Shown in pieces: positions 36,171 through 50,800 of a DNA stretch of 64,000 bases. A model generated the notes under the pieces. The model had not been told where the DNA came from, made no database searches, and worked only from the letters and a program-made list of their open reading frames with translations. Where the stretch lies: positions 110,351,800 through 110,415,799 of the forward strand of contig CM047425.1 in assembly GCA_026168455.1 (NCBI GenBank). Direction: 5' to 3'. The stretch's first letter is position 1. Every line of letters begins with the position of its first letter. The position numbers and the translations under genes were made by a program. This DNA comes from Theocolax elegans (Eukaryota; Arthropoda; Insecta; Hymenoptera; Cerocephalidae).

Positions 36171-39100
36171 TGAGCTAATCTTGTAAAAATAGATATATAG
36201 TTTATAATGCATATCGACGACAAACTCAATCGGATCGAATCGAATTTCTGGTATATATCTCGGGTACGTGTCGGTTATATCCAGTTTCTTCGGTGGCTCT
36301 TCGGTGGCTCGTTTCGCATTAATACAAACAAAATCTATATACGCCGGATCGGAGCTTGCGCGCGAATCTCTATTCCAGGGTGCCCAGGGTGCCCGAGCTC
36401 TAGTCCAGTGACGGTCTCTGTGTTTCCTTGGCCGTTCAATTTCTTCCTCCCATTGAATTATCGGAATTCTTGGTGACGAGTTCGAGGACGAGGAAGGGAA
36501 CGTCTCCCGAGACACCTGCGCCTCCGGAACTTGTACCGACAGCCCCCCATTACCTTGACGTATTCATCCAGCTTGCACGCGGGGAAAGTTCCTCGAGCGT
36601 CGTTTGTCAATGTTATTTCTCGAATATGTTGCCAAGGGGATTGCCCAGGCTTCTCGGCTCGCATCATCGACCAACCGCAATTTGCAAAAATCTCGAGGAG
36701 CTCGCGCGATTTAATACTTGATGCCCAAGAAATTGGATGTGGCGAGCTACTACCGAGCTACTACCGAGCTCATAAATTTTAACCGGATAAATTATGTACC
36801 GAAATTGCCTTTTTCGAACTTGCGCTCGATCGCTGTTTTGTTACTCTAGCTTCTAGCTCTTACTCTCTTCGACATCTCCAGGTCTTTAAATTTAAATTTT
36901 CGTCTTTCTTGGTCTTTTCCTGTATTTTTATTTTGTTAACGACAACAACCCCACCAGTCAAAATAGTATACGATACGCTAAAAATATCTTTCTTTACTAC
37001 GACAATATTTTGCAAATCCTACTTTGTCCAATACTTTACTTGATACTAGTCTTCCTTTTTTACATTTTTTTCAAGTTCCCTTTTAATCTTATTCAAATAC
37101 CTCCTCCAGGTGAAAGTTCTTGGATAAACGCACCGGAGAAGATCCTTTGATACATTTTGAGTGAGCTTACAATTTTAGGTAGCAAACACTCCCGTCAATA
37201 CTTTATTAACATTAGTTTAAAAGTGTACGATCACTAATTTTATTTGTACAGAATTATTGGCACAAGCGACTTATTTTACCAATTGTATTAAAGGAAACAT
37301 TAATTTCGTATTTATTCGATTTAAAATTCAATATTTCTTAGGGGAGGACGTGAAGCACTGCATCAAACTCTCGTAGATCATCCGTTTCACTTATTTTCCG
37401 TTATATAAAATAGGAGATGATCCCATGATAAATTACTTTGTAAAAGAAGCATTTAAGTTCAAACTAAATCAAAATATTCTGCAACTACCATCGAAGAAAC
37501 TTGTGTAAAAGTTTAATATATTATCAGAGAGTAATATTATAGATTACTATTAATTGAAATGTAATTTGAGGCATCGTTTAAAGTTGTAAAGATTTATTCA
37601 AGTATTTCGTATAAATCATTAGTAATGTGAAAAATATCTGTAGATAACGGTAAATTTCAATAGTTTTATATCTTCCTAGGTGTAAACGTACTATCGCAAG
37701 GCTATATATATTTTTAAGGATCTAATGAATTTACTCGTAATGAAGTTTCGCCCTGATTGCACGAACAGTTTCGAATAAATCTTGGAAATATTTCACACTC
37801 GTCGAATTCTTCTCTCGAAATTATCCTGAAAATTCACAATCTTTAGTTTAATCAAGAAAAATAATGAGAAGTTGTCGTAAAATGTAGATAAGAAAATACA
37901 TTTTTTCTTATATTAATGATACTTCCATTTGAATAGTGTAGGATGCAAGGTGCTTTTGTATAAAATAACAAATTAGTTACCATTTTTCCAATTCAAAAGT
38001 AAACTCTTAATCGAATTATTGGAAAAAGAAATTACACCACATTCTAATATTGTAAAACACATTGTGTGACAGATAAACAAGTGTCTCTTTTCTCAAGTAC
38101 TGGAATATAGTTGAAAATAGTCTAAAAAGTTTATTTTGAAAAAGTTGTATAGAATGTAAAGGGCGGTACTGGGCCGCGAATCCCTCGTACAAATTCGAAC
38201 GGGAAACTCGAGATAATATCCAGAACTTGGAGAAACCGCCTAGAGAAATCGCGCGATATCGAGATTAAACGTTTTTTTTCGTCCGATTAAATTTTCCATG
38301 TGTTTTATGGTTCGAGGCACTCGAAGAACCGTTCCTCCACGTATCGTGAAAAATGTCTCGAGGATCCTTTTTTAGAGATTTTATTTACACCCTCTTGGAC
38401 TAAAGATATACATCCCTAGAAGATGTATTTCTATGTCAAAACTTGAGGCAATAATTCACAAGTTTGTTTATTATTGGCGATCCTCCCTCGAGCGGCAATA
38501 AAATATTCGTAAAGTATCTTACTACTCCAGATTAAGGTCAATGTTTTCACCAGCTAGTGCTTTGAGAAAGTTTTTTTTAATTATTTCTAAGTGCACGATA
38601 CATTTGTACGATTTTCAAAGGACTTCCTTTCGCGTACAAATCGTAAATTGGAAATTCTGGTTTTACCTAATTTGACGGGGAAATCGATACACCGAACGGT
38701 TAGGAAATATACGGAAGAGAAAATGTTGCTAGACTAACATTTTGCAACAATAAATATTTATTAAATAACAACTGTAGAGATCTTTTGACGATTTAACCAA
38801 AATGGATAATAAAATTTCCACACGAGAATCGTACCGCACAATAGATCCGAGAGTTGTGTTTACTATCAAGAAATTCCAAAGCAATTATGTTATGCAAATA
38901 TATACTTATTTATGAACGGTAAACACCTCTGCAAATTATTTTGTTAATTAACATTGCTCTTATTTACTTACACTTTATTCGTCGATACGCATTTCTTTAA
39001 ACATTACATTTCCACATTTCAATTAAGCGAATAAAAAGTATGTGCATCATAAAAGTTTTCTAAACCATATGTTAAATAATCGTGGAAACCACGAAGTGTG

Positions 39101-39922
39101 CAACGTAAGCGTATAAATATAATACACTTGTGAATTCGAAACGAATAATAAAAAAAAGAAAAGAAAAAGTAAAAAGGAAAAAGGAAAAAGGAAAAGAAAT
39201 TGGCAATGCGCGTGAGTTGCACTGGGGGGGGGGGGATTTACGTTTAAGTAAACAGCATTACCATTTGTTTCCTCACCAGATGTGGCTTATCGCTTCTCGT
39301 TATATTATTTTTCACAATATGATCTACGTTAATCCGGAAGGTCTTTCAGTTGAGCCTCTTGGTGATTTCGTGAAATCTCGGTTACAGCTCACGCCACCGC
39401 AAAATCGCCCAGTCTCGAGTGGGAATCGGAAGAATCAGTTGGTTAAATGTTTTCATAACGTAACTGTAGAATATTTTCTCAATTTTAATCCTTATCTTCA
39501 GTTGTCTTTGATTTAAAATAGATTGGTCATTCAATGGAACTCGATACGTCGTTTTAACATTTTAAGAATTTTGGAAAAGAACGTTACAGTTTATTCCAAC
39601 AGTCCAACAGTTATAAACAACTCGAGACATAAATGAAACGCATTGTGAGTTATTGTTTAACATTACTAAAAGGAAAAAGGTATCGTATGACTTGGCGCGA
39701 CCAAGACCAAACATGCGATTCCACTCGTCTCAATGTTTTATTTAGCTGCACAACTACGCAACTTTGTATCTATTACGCGTAACGCGCAGTTTAGTCTATA
39801 CTAGGTGTTACTACCTTCTATTGCAGTGTGAGCATTAAATTACCCTTAACGAGACCCTTTTCTCCTCGCAAAATATCGTGACTATACGATTAATTCTTCG
39901 TTTCCAAAGGTCTTCCTCGTTT

Positions 39923-40147
39923 TCTCTATAATATTTTTTTTTTTTATTATTTTAACGTCGCTCTTTTTATGCTCCCAAACCGGTGCTAATCAGCGACGGA
40001 GGTCATACGATGTCTTGGTGAAAAAAGCACTTGTTGAAAATACATTCGCCAATCGGCCGGGGCCGGGAATCGAACCTGGGACCTCCAGATTACGAGCCCG
40101 ACGCCCTACCGACCGAGCCATCGCAGGTCTCATATCTCTATAATATT
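39923..40147 (-). mobile_element. tRNA-derived SINE with 13-bp target duplications
   Basis: The direct repeat tctctataatatt occurs at 39923-39935 and 40135-40147. Read on the minus strand the ~200-bp insert begins with a tRNA-like head: box A-like tggctcggtcgg (complement at 40109-40120) and a perfect box B ggttcgattcc (complement at 40066-40076). A tRNA-unrelated body follows, and the element ends in a poly(A)-like tail (the T run near 39933-39945). The cloverleaf is imperfect, the acceptor stem does not close, and target duplications are present, so this is a retroposed SINE and not a working tRNA gene. Confidence 0.9.
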
Positions 40148-43100
40148 ATAATCATCCAATAATAAGAAAATATACCGATACTCGCTTCCTGTTTATGTAA
40201 GAAAACTATGCGCTAAAAATAATAATCATACTTTTAGTATCTAGCTGTTGAAATGTGAAAGAAAATGGCTAGTTTATGGAATGAAAGAAATCAATGTGAA
40301 TTTATTGTTTGGTTACGTCAATACTATTGACGATGCATCTTATTTCGTTGACACGAATAGCCTACAAATAGATTCTACACACCGCTGTTAATATATATAT
40401 ATATATACATGTAAAAATATATATCTCGATCCATCATTTGACTTTAAACTTGTAGGTTACGTTCCAGTTTTATTCGAGCAAAATGTCACACTTTTTTGTT
40501 CACGGGTATTTTCCTACTTGTTAAGCTGCAGTTAATATTGGCCTAGGATTTTCATCGATCGACATATCACATACTTTGAACTATCTTTTGACACCTGCAA
40601 ATTAACTGTTAAACATTCGTTAATTCTACCAAAGGTTTATTGTACTTGATTAAACATAAAAATTTGTCAAATATTATACCGCATAATGGAATCCTCAAGT
40701 ACAAGTAGGAAATTATTTATTCGCGCTACTTCGACCGATCTGCATTTAAATGGCATTTTAACTTTTTGTCGTTGCCTTCGCAAAATACGAAGGTGCGCGC
40801 TAAAATTAAAACAAAATACAAAATACTTTGGCAGCAACCAGCACCAACGAGGTAGCATCTCTGTAACCTTTCAACTTAAGGAAACAGCTTTCACCGCGAG
40901 GAAAAACATCAACAGCTTCTCGGTCCGATAGCATTTTCGAGTGAAGCATCACCTCCTCTCTCGTTTTAAATTGAATTTCATAGGTAATGCAATACTCTTA
41001 TTCTCGTAATATGCGTTCCACACGTATATAATCTCTTCTGATATCCATTTGGATCAAAATAGCCTGGACTCGACGTTAATTGCTATAATTCTCATTGTAG
41101 CCTGATTATTATTCTCTGATAATTAGAGACTCTAATTAGGTACTCTAGGTCTAAATAATATTTGTAATATTCAATGGTTCTTCCACCTACGTTGCATAGG
41201 TTTACATAGGTTTACATAGGTGTCTTCCCTTTTACTGTTGACCCTTTAGTATGTTTCAACATTTATAATTGTTGATACGCGTCTAAATATAAAAGAATCT
41301 CTTATACGAAACTTTAAAAATTTCGTTCTTTTCTCGTGGAAATTAATATAATAGTTTAATAATTACTTGGATAGAAAATTCGACAAAAGACAAGTATCTA
41401 CTAGGTGAATCCGAATGATTTACAGTTTAATATTCGAGCCGTACACGCGTGTATAATGGTTCCTTTTTTTTGAGGTTACCTACTCGGAATTTTCGGGTAA
41501 CGTATACGTCTGCAGCACTTCATCTTGGCGAACGGTACAGCAGCCGAGCTTTTATGACTTTCACAATCGTTCCAGCCTGCAGAATTTTTCCCCGGAAATA
41601 ACTTACTCTTGACCTCTGGGTGGAAATCTCCGCATAAAGCGGGGTCGATGTACGACATCGGCTATTCAGCAAGATTTTTCCGTTTTCCATATACCTCGGA
41701 TTACTTTTACTCCTTTACAAATTGTTGCCAATAAATTTTATCGTAAATTTTGATTTCCTTTACGCCATTTATTAATTATTCAGTCATTACGCATCACCCA
41801 AATAATAATAAAACATTTTGTTTTTTATGGAAATTTCCATAAACGCAAACACTTATTGGATTTTTGTACAACGTAACGAAAATGCATATTTTATAGGTAC
41901 TTTACCGCACGGGAAATTAACATTAAATTATCGCTTAATCATTCGCTCGATATTTATTATTTAAACTTTACTCCACGTGCTCCTTGATGCCCGGGGAAAG
42001 CCGCCGCCTTCTTATTTTATTTGCAACCTCTCGTATTCCGACGATACATCCAGTTTTTAATATACGTAAATTACGGTACACGGGGTTCCGAGTTTGGATA
42101 AAAATTTTACATTATCGCGTGATCAAAGAGAGTTGATTACAAACACTTTCATTTTAAACCAAGTATTTTTAATAAAATCTCTCGGTGGCTTCGGGCATTA
42201 ATCTCAACGTCGAAGCATTGCACGGTATGGAATAGGGGTTTTAATAAACATCGCACCTTTTTTACTTTCACAAGCCGCATCATCGATTTCTACCGCTAGC
42301 TAAGACGAAATAACAGTTTCGAAATTTACTTTGTACAGGGTAGTAGATAGTGTACGTTACAACAATTGGCGGGCCATGCGCCCTGCGCCGTCCGAGTGGG
42401 GATCGATCTTGGACTATTTTCTTAATCCTGGTTGTATAATTTTCAGAGGGGTGCGTTAATGCGTAATATCTCGAGAACCGATAAGATTACAATTCGACGA
42501 AACGAGACGTGGAACGAGACGAGACGAGAGGACGAGGAAGGCGAGTTTCCGGTGTTGCATAGGGGAGATATACCGTGCGATGGGTTTCTCGCTCGATTGA
42601 CCTTCGATTGAGCCGGGTGGGCTTGATTGCTGACACTCGACTGACACGATCTCCCAAGTATACGGGTTTAAGACTTTATCTTCTTTCTCCTTCGCGAGAT
42701 TTTGTATAATTCCCAAGGATATCGAGATTATATCCAACATTTTTTGTTATGCGATTTTTACCATAATATTCGAGATTACCATATAATTTCGAGATCCTAA
42801 CAATTGACCGGATAATATTGACTTCTCCCGTCTTACTAATTTATTTTAGTAACAGTTTGTAAGTTAAGCTTTCGTTCAATTTATCAGGTGTTTCGATATT
42901 TCTCAGAAAGTAGGTATCTCTTTTGTAAAGATTCAGATGTTTTACACTTACACCGACCTTTTCATCTTGGCAGACTTTCGAAAGGTCTTGACTTCCAAAG
43001 TTTCTTCTTGGCTATAAAAACTATGCTCAGCACATCGATTTTATGCGCCAAAAACGTGCCGAACGGACTCGAGATTTCAGGTTCAATTTCAGCTCATCTT

Positions 43101-43854
43101 CTTTGCGCGAAAAAGCAAAAAAGGGCAAAAGAAATCTTCCAGTTAACGTAGTACAACTATTTAACTGGTGGAGTATCGCGTTTTAAAATAAACTGATAAC
43201 AAAATTATTGCAATATGGCGAGCAAAAGTTTTTGTAATTTAATTTTTTTTTTTCATTTATTTAATATTAATTGAATATATTGTCGAAGTAGCCTATTTCC
43301 CACGCAAATTACATCAGTGTTACAATTTTCGTTTTAATTCTATTTATCGACGAATCGGCCTCTGGTATATACTGGCTATTTTGCGATACTCTTTTTTCAT
43401 CGAATCAGAAACTTTTATGAAAAATGTATTAAACACTTTGTTACGAGTATTCTAAATAGAATATATCTAGTTGTTAAAAGTATTATGATAATTCGGTGCG
43501 AAACTGCGTAAATGTAAAACCAAGTTAGTATAGAAAATGTGGCTGATTGATCGTTTTTTAGCAGGAAACCGGAGATTAAATACCGTCAACTTTTCTGACT
43601 TTGTACTCAAACGACTGAAAGTCAACATGACGATGAAAAATATCAAAACGTGAATTTTTTTTATAAAAATACTTCAGTGACGTTGCAGCGTTGGCACTCC
43701 AGCTATGAGAAAAAATGGATATCGATTCTCTCTCTATTTTATAGGCGATTTACAGAAGAGTCTCTTCGGATAATGTAGAAAGAAAAACTTTCCGTATAAT
43801 GAGGTTGCATTGTAAAAATATAATAATTAAATGGGGAAAAACCGTCTTCACTGT

Positions 43855-43876
43855 CTCTCACTCTCTCGCTCTCTCG

Positions 43877-43925
<49 letters not shown>
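43855..43925. repeat. (CT)n microsatellite
   Basis: CT tract with early 'cgct' interruptions. Confidence 0.97.
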
Positions 43926-43929
<4 letters not shown>

Positions 43930-46900
43930 AAAGTACTCTTGTAGCGAGAGATTAAATTAATTAAATATGTGATCAATTGTAGGTGAAGTGAATTGTCAGT
44001 GTAAGAGAAAGAAAAAGAATCCCCGTAATGCTAAAAGTTGAAGAAATTCGTGAAAAGTCCAGGACAGCTCGAAATTAGTTTTGAGATCTTCCTCTATTTG
44101 CCTTCTCCGTTTTCCCTTTCTGTTTTCGTCTTACGTGGAGTTTTTCGCGTGGTAGAGGAGAGTAGACTCGAACTAGGAAGAAAACTTGAACGTTGCATCA
44201 GGAATTTTATTGTCCACGTTGCAACCGAGTGGCATCCGTGTTCCGATTGAACATTGGAGTTTGCGCGTTAGTTCAACAACACGACAACGCCGCCGGCCTC
44301 GTTCAATCTCTCGGAAAAAGAATCTGCTCTAGACTTATCCCAATTTTTCGATTCTTCAGGAAAAACTTGTCGTACCCAACCCCACACCTTTCTTATCGAG
44401 GGCCCTGCTATAAGTATTCAAAAACTTTATCGAGTTCCCACATCGGTGGCAAATTAAATGGATTTCTCTCGGATCGTTTCTTATTATTTCACTTCCTTCG
44501 TTTACCATCCTTATATTCATACTCGGATTATTAATAATAATTAATTATTTATCTCGTTAATACGTCTGTAAAATCACATTTTATCTTTTAGTTTTAGTAT
44601 ACTATAACAAATGATTATAAGAGTTCATTTTAAAACAGCAGTAAAGCAACTGCTTTTTCTTACTCGCGTATAATACGCTCAATTTAAAACCTTTTGTACT
44701 ATGCACGTGTATTCATAAATGTACGCTTCTTCAGCAAGATTTCGAAAAAATTTAGAAGGATTCAAATATCACTAGGAAAATCTAATGTCACAAGAATTCA
44801 AATCTACGTTAACATTGTCAAAAAATACTATAAGCGATGGATATAAAATATTCTATTTACGCTGTTTCTGTTGACACCCCGAAGCAATTTGTATCTGACT
44901 AAATGTGATGTGAATTCTTTTGAAACTGTGGTTTCAATATCTATCTTAAAATTTTTATAATATTCTTTTTTAATATATAATCTCAATAGCTTAGATATAA
45001 CTTAAAAAAAAGACTTATATCAACTGCGTAACGCAATACGTGCTATTGAGTTAAAATATATAATTTAAATTGGAAATTGACGCTTCCTTTCTTTAATAGT
45101 TATAGTGAAATAAAGTTGGAAAACTTTAGTTTGTACATAGTTTGGTTCGATTAGCTCGACTCCTGATTGACATTCGGAGATCCATTGGCGTCATTAATCG
45201 CGAGCACGTTTACCTCGGGCTTTTGTTTCCTTTTTCGCGATCCTTTTGTGCTTGAACAGCGGATCGGCTGGAGGTTTCGCTCTCTTTTCCGCCTGGTGGC
45301 CTCGTTATCACGAAGCGTGACACTAATTGTTCGCCCTATGTTCCGGGATCCTTCGTGAATTCATAGACGTTCATTAGGAGGAGGAGCGTGCAGCTATAAA
45401 GACACGCAGTCAACATCTTCGATACCGAACTGTCAGCGGAACTACAAAAGCTTCCTCGCCAAATTTAATAAATTAACCAGTATTTTCAAATTTAATAATT
45501 GTTTAGTTCAATTAAATCATTATTTTTATAATTGAGCGTATATTTTATGGAAAATAATCGACTGGTTAATTCAATTATTTTATGGTTATATAAAGTCCAG
45601 TCGAGATACTCAATGAGCTGAAAATATTTTGTACCGAACGAAACAAAGTGCAAAATTTGTTTTGAAATTCTATATTCTATTGCATATAGAAGGTAAAAAA
45701 TACCTCTTTTTTATCGCACAAGTTCCAGTGTATCTATCTCTCTGCAATTAAAACTTTTTAGTCACTTATCGCACGAGTAAAATAATTTGAGCCCGAGAAC
45801 AATTAATTCGTACGTTTATACTACTAAATAATTTCTATTATTTGTACAACTGTACTATAAAGTATATCGCGTCTCTTGTTTGTTTCCGTTTGTATCTTTG
45901 AAGTATGCACTCGATACTATTTCAATTCATCAGGGAACTGATGCATCCTTTCTACTTACGGTTACGAAACATCAAGTAAGTCGCGCATGTATGAAATTCT
46001 AAAAAAATTTCAATTAATGCATTTGGAATTCCGTGGAACTCGAAATAAGTGAATATAATGAAGAGCAGGAGAGGAAAACGTATGGAAAGAAAACATCGAT
46101 TATGGAGAATGCAGAAAAAATAATAAAATATATCGAAGAACTACGAATGGTTTCATTATGTCCATTATTGTCTGAGAGTTCCGAGACATTTTTGCCTGAT
46201 TGTTAATTCCGCATTCTACGTAATGGAGTTGCTGGGTTGATTTTAAAACTATTTAGTATCAATGTATCTTCCATAAATAATATTTTAATATGCACCGATA
46301 TTTAAATGAAATTCATTTTTAAATTTGATTTACCTAGAACAAAAAAATCAATTTCCCGTAATAAATGGTATTAAATTACTAAAATATAATATATTTGTGT
46401 CGTTGGTTTGATTTTATCACTCGGTGGTTTTTGTAGTAATGATTGTTGAAAATTTATCACACGAGTTAATGAACATAAAAGAAGTAAAGATTCGGTTGTT
46501 TTTCAACAGCTGCAGAATAATAATCATGAATTTGATTGGCAAAATTTTAAAATTTTAGACAAAAAAGCGAACTATGGTAAAAGATTGGCATCCGAAATGG
46601 TGCATATTAATTTACAAAAAAATTCAATAACAAACAAGAATACTCGTTAAATCAGCCGATTATATTGTATACAAACCTGTGCGTCATTAACTGAAAAAAT
46701 GTAAACATTACTCACTCTCGATTGATTACTATATAAGTAGGCGCGATTTGTATATGTTTCACGTATTACAGAAAATTTTGCGATGTGTATACATCTATTT
46801 TGACGTTTACTTGTTAATAAATTTTGGTATACAAATTACAGTGTTTATTTTATAAGGTATATTATACTTTCCTTTTTCTTATTATTATTTTCTTAATTTT

Positions 46901-47615
46901 ATCCGAGTGTACAGCTCATTTGACTCGGGAAGATCGATAAATTTTCAACAATCATTACTATAATATTAATTGAATTAATGTGTATAAAATTCGAAAAAGG
47001 TTAAATTAGTTAAACTCGATCGAACGCTCGTAAAAATAAGAGACGATTTTTGGATAATTTGCGGTAATGACGTACCGACCGTCAATGTTTGTATGTCCGT
47101 CAATGAATAAAGGGGAATAAAGTATAACAATGACCGTGTAACTACGTACAGCTGGTGTCTCACCCTTTCTCGAGTCGAGTCAGTACCGAGGGGATATATA
47201 TGTATCACGTTGAACAAAGGAGTTGGTTCATCCGAGGGTGCCGTGTAAAGTACAAAGCTGAAGGACCGCTGATGAATCCTGATGAATTCCGGGAATACGA
47301 TAGTAGTAGAGTACAGGAAGCCAAGGGTAAGGTCAATCGCAAATCGCATTATCGGGCATTCGGTCGCAGCGCACCATCGAGGTGGACAGAGTTCAGGCGC
47401 CAAGCAATGGCGGCGTATCGTTTTGAGGCTGAAGCGCCAACGGCACACTCGGGGACCTAGATAATTGGAATCTGGTTAGTTTGCTCGAGGTCATACGACT
47501 CGCGACGGTGTATAGGGTGGGTATTAAACTCCCTCTCGGCTGCTTGCAATTCACTTACGCCTCTCGGTCTAGTCTAGATAGCTCCGTGTACGCCTAGAGA
47601 TATCTTCCTCGGGTA

Positions 47616-47816
47616 ATGCAGCTGTTGCTGCTGATGCTGCTGATGCTGCTGATGCTGCTGATGCTCCTGATGCTGCTTGCCGATCCTCTCTACTCCCGAC
47701 AGGGCTCATCCAAATTGACGGCCTCGACCGATCGGCTAGTCGCGGTGCGATCTATTGTCTTGCGATCGATCATGGGATGCTCCCCGATTCTCTATCCTAC
47801 CTCTGATGTGCGATGA
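47616..47816 (+). CDS. Possible small secreted peptide, 66 codons, doubtful
   Basis: The frame begins MQLLLLMLLMLL and continues with Leu-Met repeats to residue ~21, then ADPLYSRQG and an unremarkable C-terminal part. The start resembles a signal peptide with a cleavage-like site near LLADP. However the hydrophobic part is encoded by a (CTGATG)n-type tandem repeat at 47628-47676, so the similarity may be an artefact. No splice signals or homologue are recognised. Confidence 0.15.
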   Translation: MQLLLLMLLMLLMLLMLLMLLADPLYSRQGSSKLTASTDRLVAVRSIVLRSIMGCSPILYPTSDVR

Positions 47817-50800
47817 TGAATCGCGTTTGATTAACGGGTTATACGGTTACGTTATGTACTTGTGCACGAGGATCCGTGATTTTTGATTGTGGCTTTGAGT
47901 TTCGGGTATCGAGGTCAGTTCACCTCGTTGCTTCCCCGCGCGACATTCGAGCGTCGCGTCTCTTCGTGGCCTATCTTTCCGATTACGTACCTCTAACGCT
48001 CCTGCCTGTGATCGTACTTTATAATATTTATCCCTCAAACATCTACCACTCCATCATCCTCGTTCGGTGTGGTACCTCGATATATTCGTTTATTTAATTG
48101 TAACGAGTAGTTCACGAGCGAATCGCGAATCGGGCATGTATTTACAAATACTCCATTGAGTATACCGAATACCACCTATACCTACACCTATTCACTTTTT
48201 TTAAAATATCGTATATTTACTTCTATTTCCCGGCTGCATAAAATTCAACTATTTTACTATTCGGATCGATACTTCCATACATTCACGAAGTCGCCCATTA
48301 CCGGTTTTAATTCCAATTTCATTCGCTCAAACGTACCCCTCGTTCTTTGTACGCATTTCATCATTATTTCAAATTACGAACTCTATACTCTTTAATTTAA
48401 CTTTGGAAATCGGCCTACATTTTCATTAAGAGCTAAATATTTAACATTAATATATCCGTTCTTTATAATATTTTATTATCATTCTTGTTGTTCATAATAA
48501 CAATGTTAAAGTTTGCAACAACGTCGAAATCAATAGACGAACTAGACGTACGGTTTCAAAGTTACAAATCACTCGTTTATCAACAAGTCGAGAACAGGTG
48601 ACTTCGAAGCAACCGCGAAAGAGAATTCACCAACAGTCCGATAACGTGACTCAATTGCAATCCAGCTAAATCGATCGTTAATTTGATTATTACTATTAAT
48701 TTACATCCTCATTCTATAGTTACACAATGAATATTTAGTTTCATCATACCTAGTATGCGAGTATTATTTTATTATTATTTTACATTCATTTTTTTATATT
48801 TACATTAATTTTATATTGTTAGATAGAAATAAAAATATTTTTAATTTCGTAATTTTAAACATTTAAACGTATTCTTGTTTATATGATATTATTAGTTTAC
48901 ACTTCAAATTTGAAAGTTTTAATAAATATCAATCCCGCGAATGTACACATTTTTATTGATGTATAAAGCAAACAAACGAGTAAGTGACCGATTTTTTTCT
49001 TGTTAAATCCACAATCTACATGGTATTTTCATCATTTATTTATAATTTAATGAATTCTTTCAGGAACGCATTTGAAAAAGAAACCCCGACGATTCGATAG
49101 AAGAAATAAATAAGTTTTATTAATTGTAATTTTCCCGAAGTAAGATGAATTTTCATTAAAAATTTTGATCCTAGAACGTAGAATTCTAAAACTATGATAG
49201 CGAGCTATTCTCGATATTTCACTTGAAAACTTTAAAATCTTTGGAAGTAGAATGCAGCTATAGTTGAATTCTTGCCGAGCAACTTCAAGATTGTATATAC
49301 GTTATAGAAGCAGCATCTGTAATAACATGAGATGCAATGGAAATTCTACGTAGACAACTTGTAGATGGGACGAATAATCTGATTACAGACACGTCGATCC
49401 TCGAAAAAAGGATTTTTTTTTTAATTTTTTTACAAAATCCTTTTTACTCGCTTTTAACGATGTACCTGAAATTTTTTCACGTTTTCAATTCAATATTTTT
49501 GGATCGAAAGGTGTGGGACCAGTAATTTATTACTGATATATTCGACATCCCCTAAAACATAAAATAACCATAGAAAATATTGTATAATTATTTTATAAAA
49601 TTTTTGGTATCTTTTAGTCAAAATTATAATACGACTTTGATTTTATATAAAAAAGGAATACGAATTAATTCTGATGAGATGAATACAATAAGAAAATGCC
49701 GTAAGGTTACAATTGAAATATTTTGAGGGTCGAGGATTCTCACGAGGAGTTGATCGTTCTAAAAGAAGTTTCCCTACCAAAGGAGGCAGCGGGGAAACGT
49801 TTCGTTGGGAAACGCACGGACGATCCGTGGATAGCGAGAGGAGAGGAAAGAAGGAACTAAGCCCCAAAGCTGATAATAGTATTTGAATCGGTTTTTTTTT
49901 ATTTTATCTTTTCCCCTCTGCAGGTGTAGGTGTAGGTGTAGGATTTTTGTATCTTGAACGTATGTCTTTTGCCTCGCCTTTGGCTCTCCTTTTCTCCGGA
50001 GCGCTCGAGCCAAGTATTTGACTAACCCGGTTTCCAGCTCGCTGCTTATTATCTCTCGCTCGTTTTCCCTCTCTGTCCTCGTCGAGGTACACGGCACGTC
50101 GACATTTTTTCGAATTTCTCATCGAGCAAATTTTAATTTTGTCCGCTGGCTTTGTTCGGTGTACTACCGAGAGAATTCTCGGCGGATCGAAAGTTCGCCT
50201 CCTCCTTTCCTAGTCAAATGAGTTTTCCAAAGACGAATAAGTTCCTTCCCGCTTTCACGAAAGTTTCCACCGTAGGAAGCTAAACGCTCTGCAACAAGAA
50301 TATTATGCTCGTAGGGAAACGTAGTGCAGAGTTTATTACCGGGAACTCGCGAGTCGGTGTATTAAAAATCCTGGTACCGGGAGCCTGATCGTTTCGCTCT
50401 CTCCATATTAAATATCTCATCGGAGCTCGGGATTGATAACGATCAATCCGTACGAGTGCAGTTTTGTTTTACTTAAAAATGAAAAGTGAAGAAATGATAA
50501 AGTGAAAAGTCCAAAAAGGCAGAAAAAGGTGTAAATTTCATCGGTTTCTTGGTAGACGCAGCCTTGTCGAAGAGAACAGAGCGCCGAGGCGGGTGGGAGC
50601 CTAATAACCGAATCTTGGAGCAAGCGAGACAAGGGGTAAAAAAGAGAATGGCACTTAGCGCGCGTGGTTACGCGAATACCGAATGAAATTAGGTCGGTAA
50701 ATTAGCGAGAATGCATCCCGTGAGGAGTGAGAGGGAGAGGGAGAGGGGTAAAGAACGGAGGACCGAGCGATATATCGATAATTATGTGCTTGCTTGGCTC

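Larger units (their letters stand above)
30738..39922. other. Putative intron, no gene recognised
   Basis: Contains a G-rich run at 32120-32150, the (GA)n tract 33469-33540, the (TTCCC)n tract 33752-33795, a 10-bp tandem repeat 'cgtcgagact' at 35615-35648, the heptamer array 36117-36170, a 13-bp repeat 'gagctactacc' near 36745-36770, and a 14-base G run near 39221. CpG-richer patches lie at 31780-31830, 32280-32520, 35430-35660 and 36340-36620. Their open frames are unrecognisable. Confidence 0.5.

Noticed and set aside
40060..40130. A functional tRNA gene
   Set aside because: The acceptor stem does not close, the anticodon stem is mismatched, and target duplications plus a poly(A)-like tail show a SINE.
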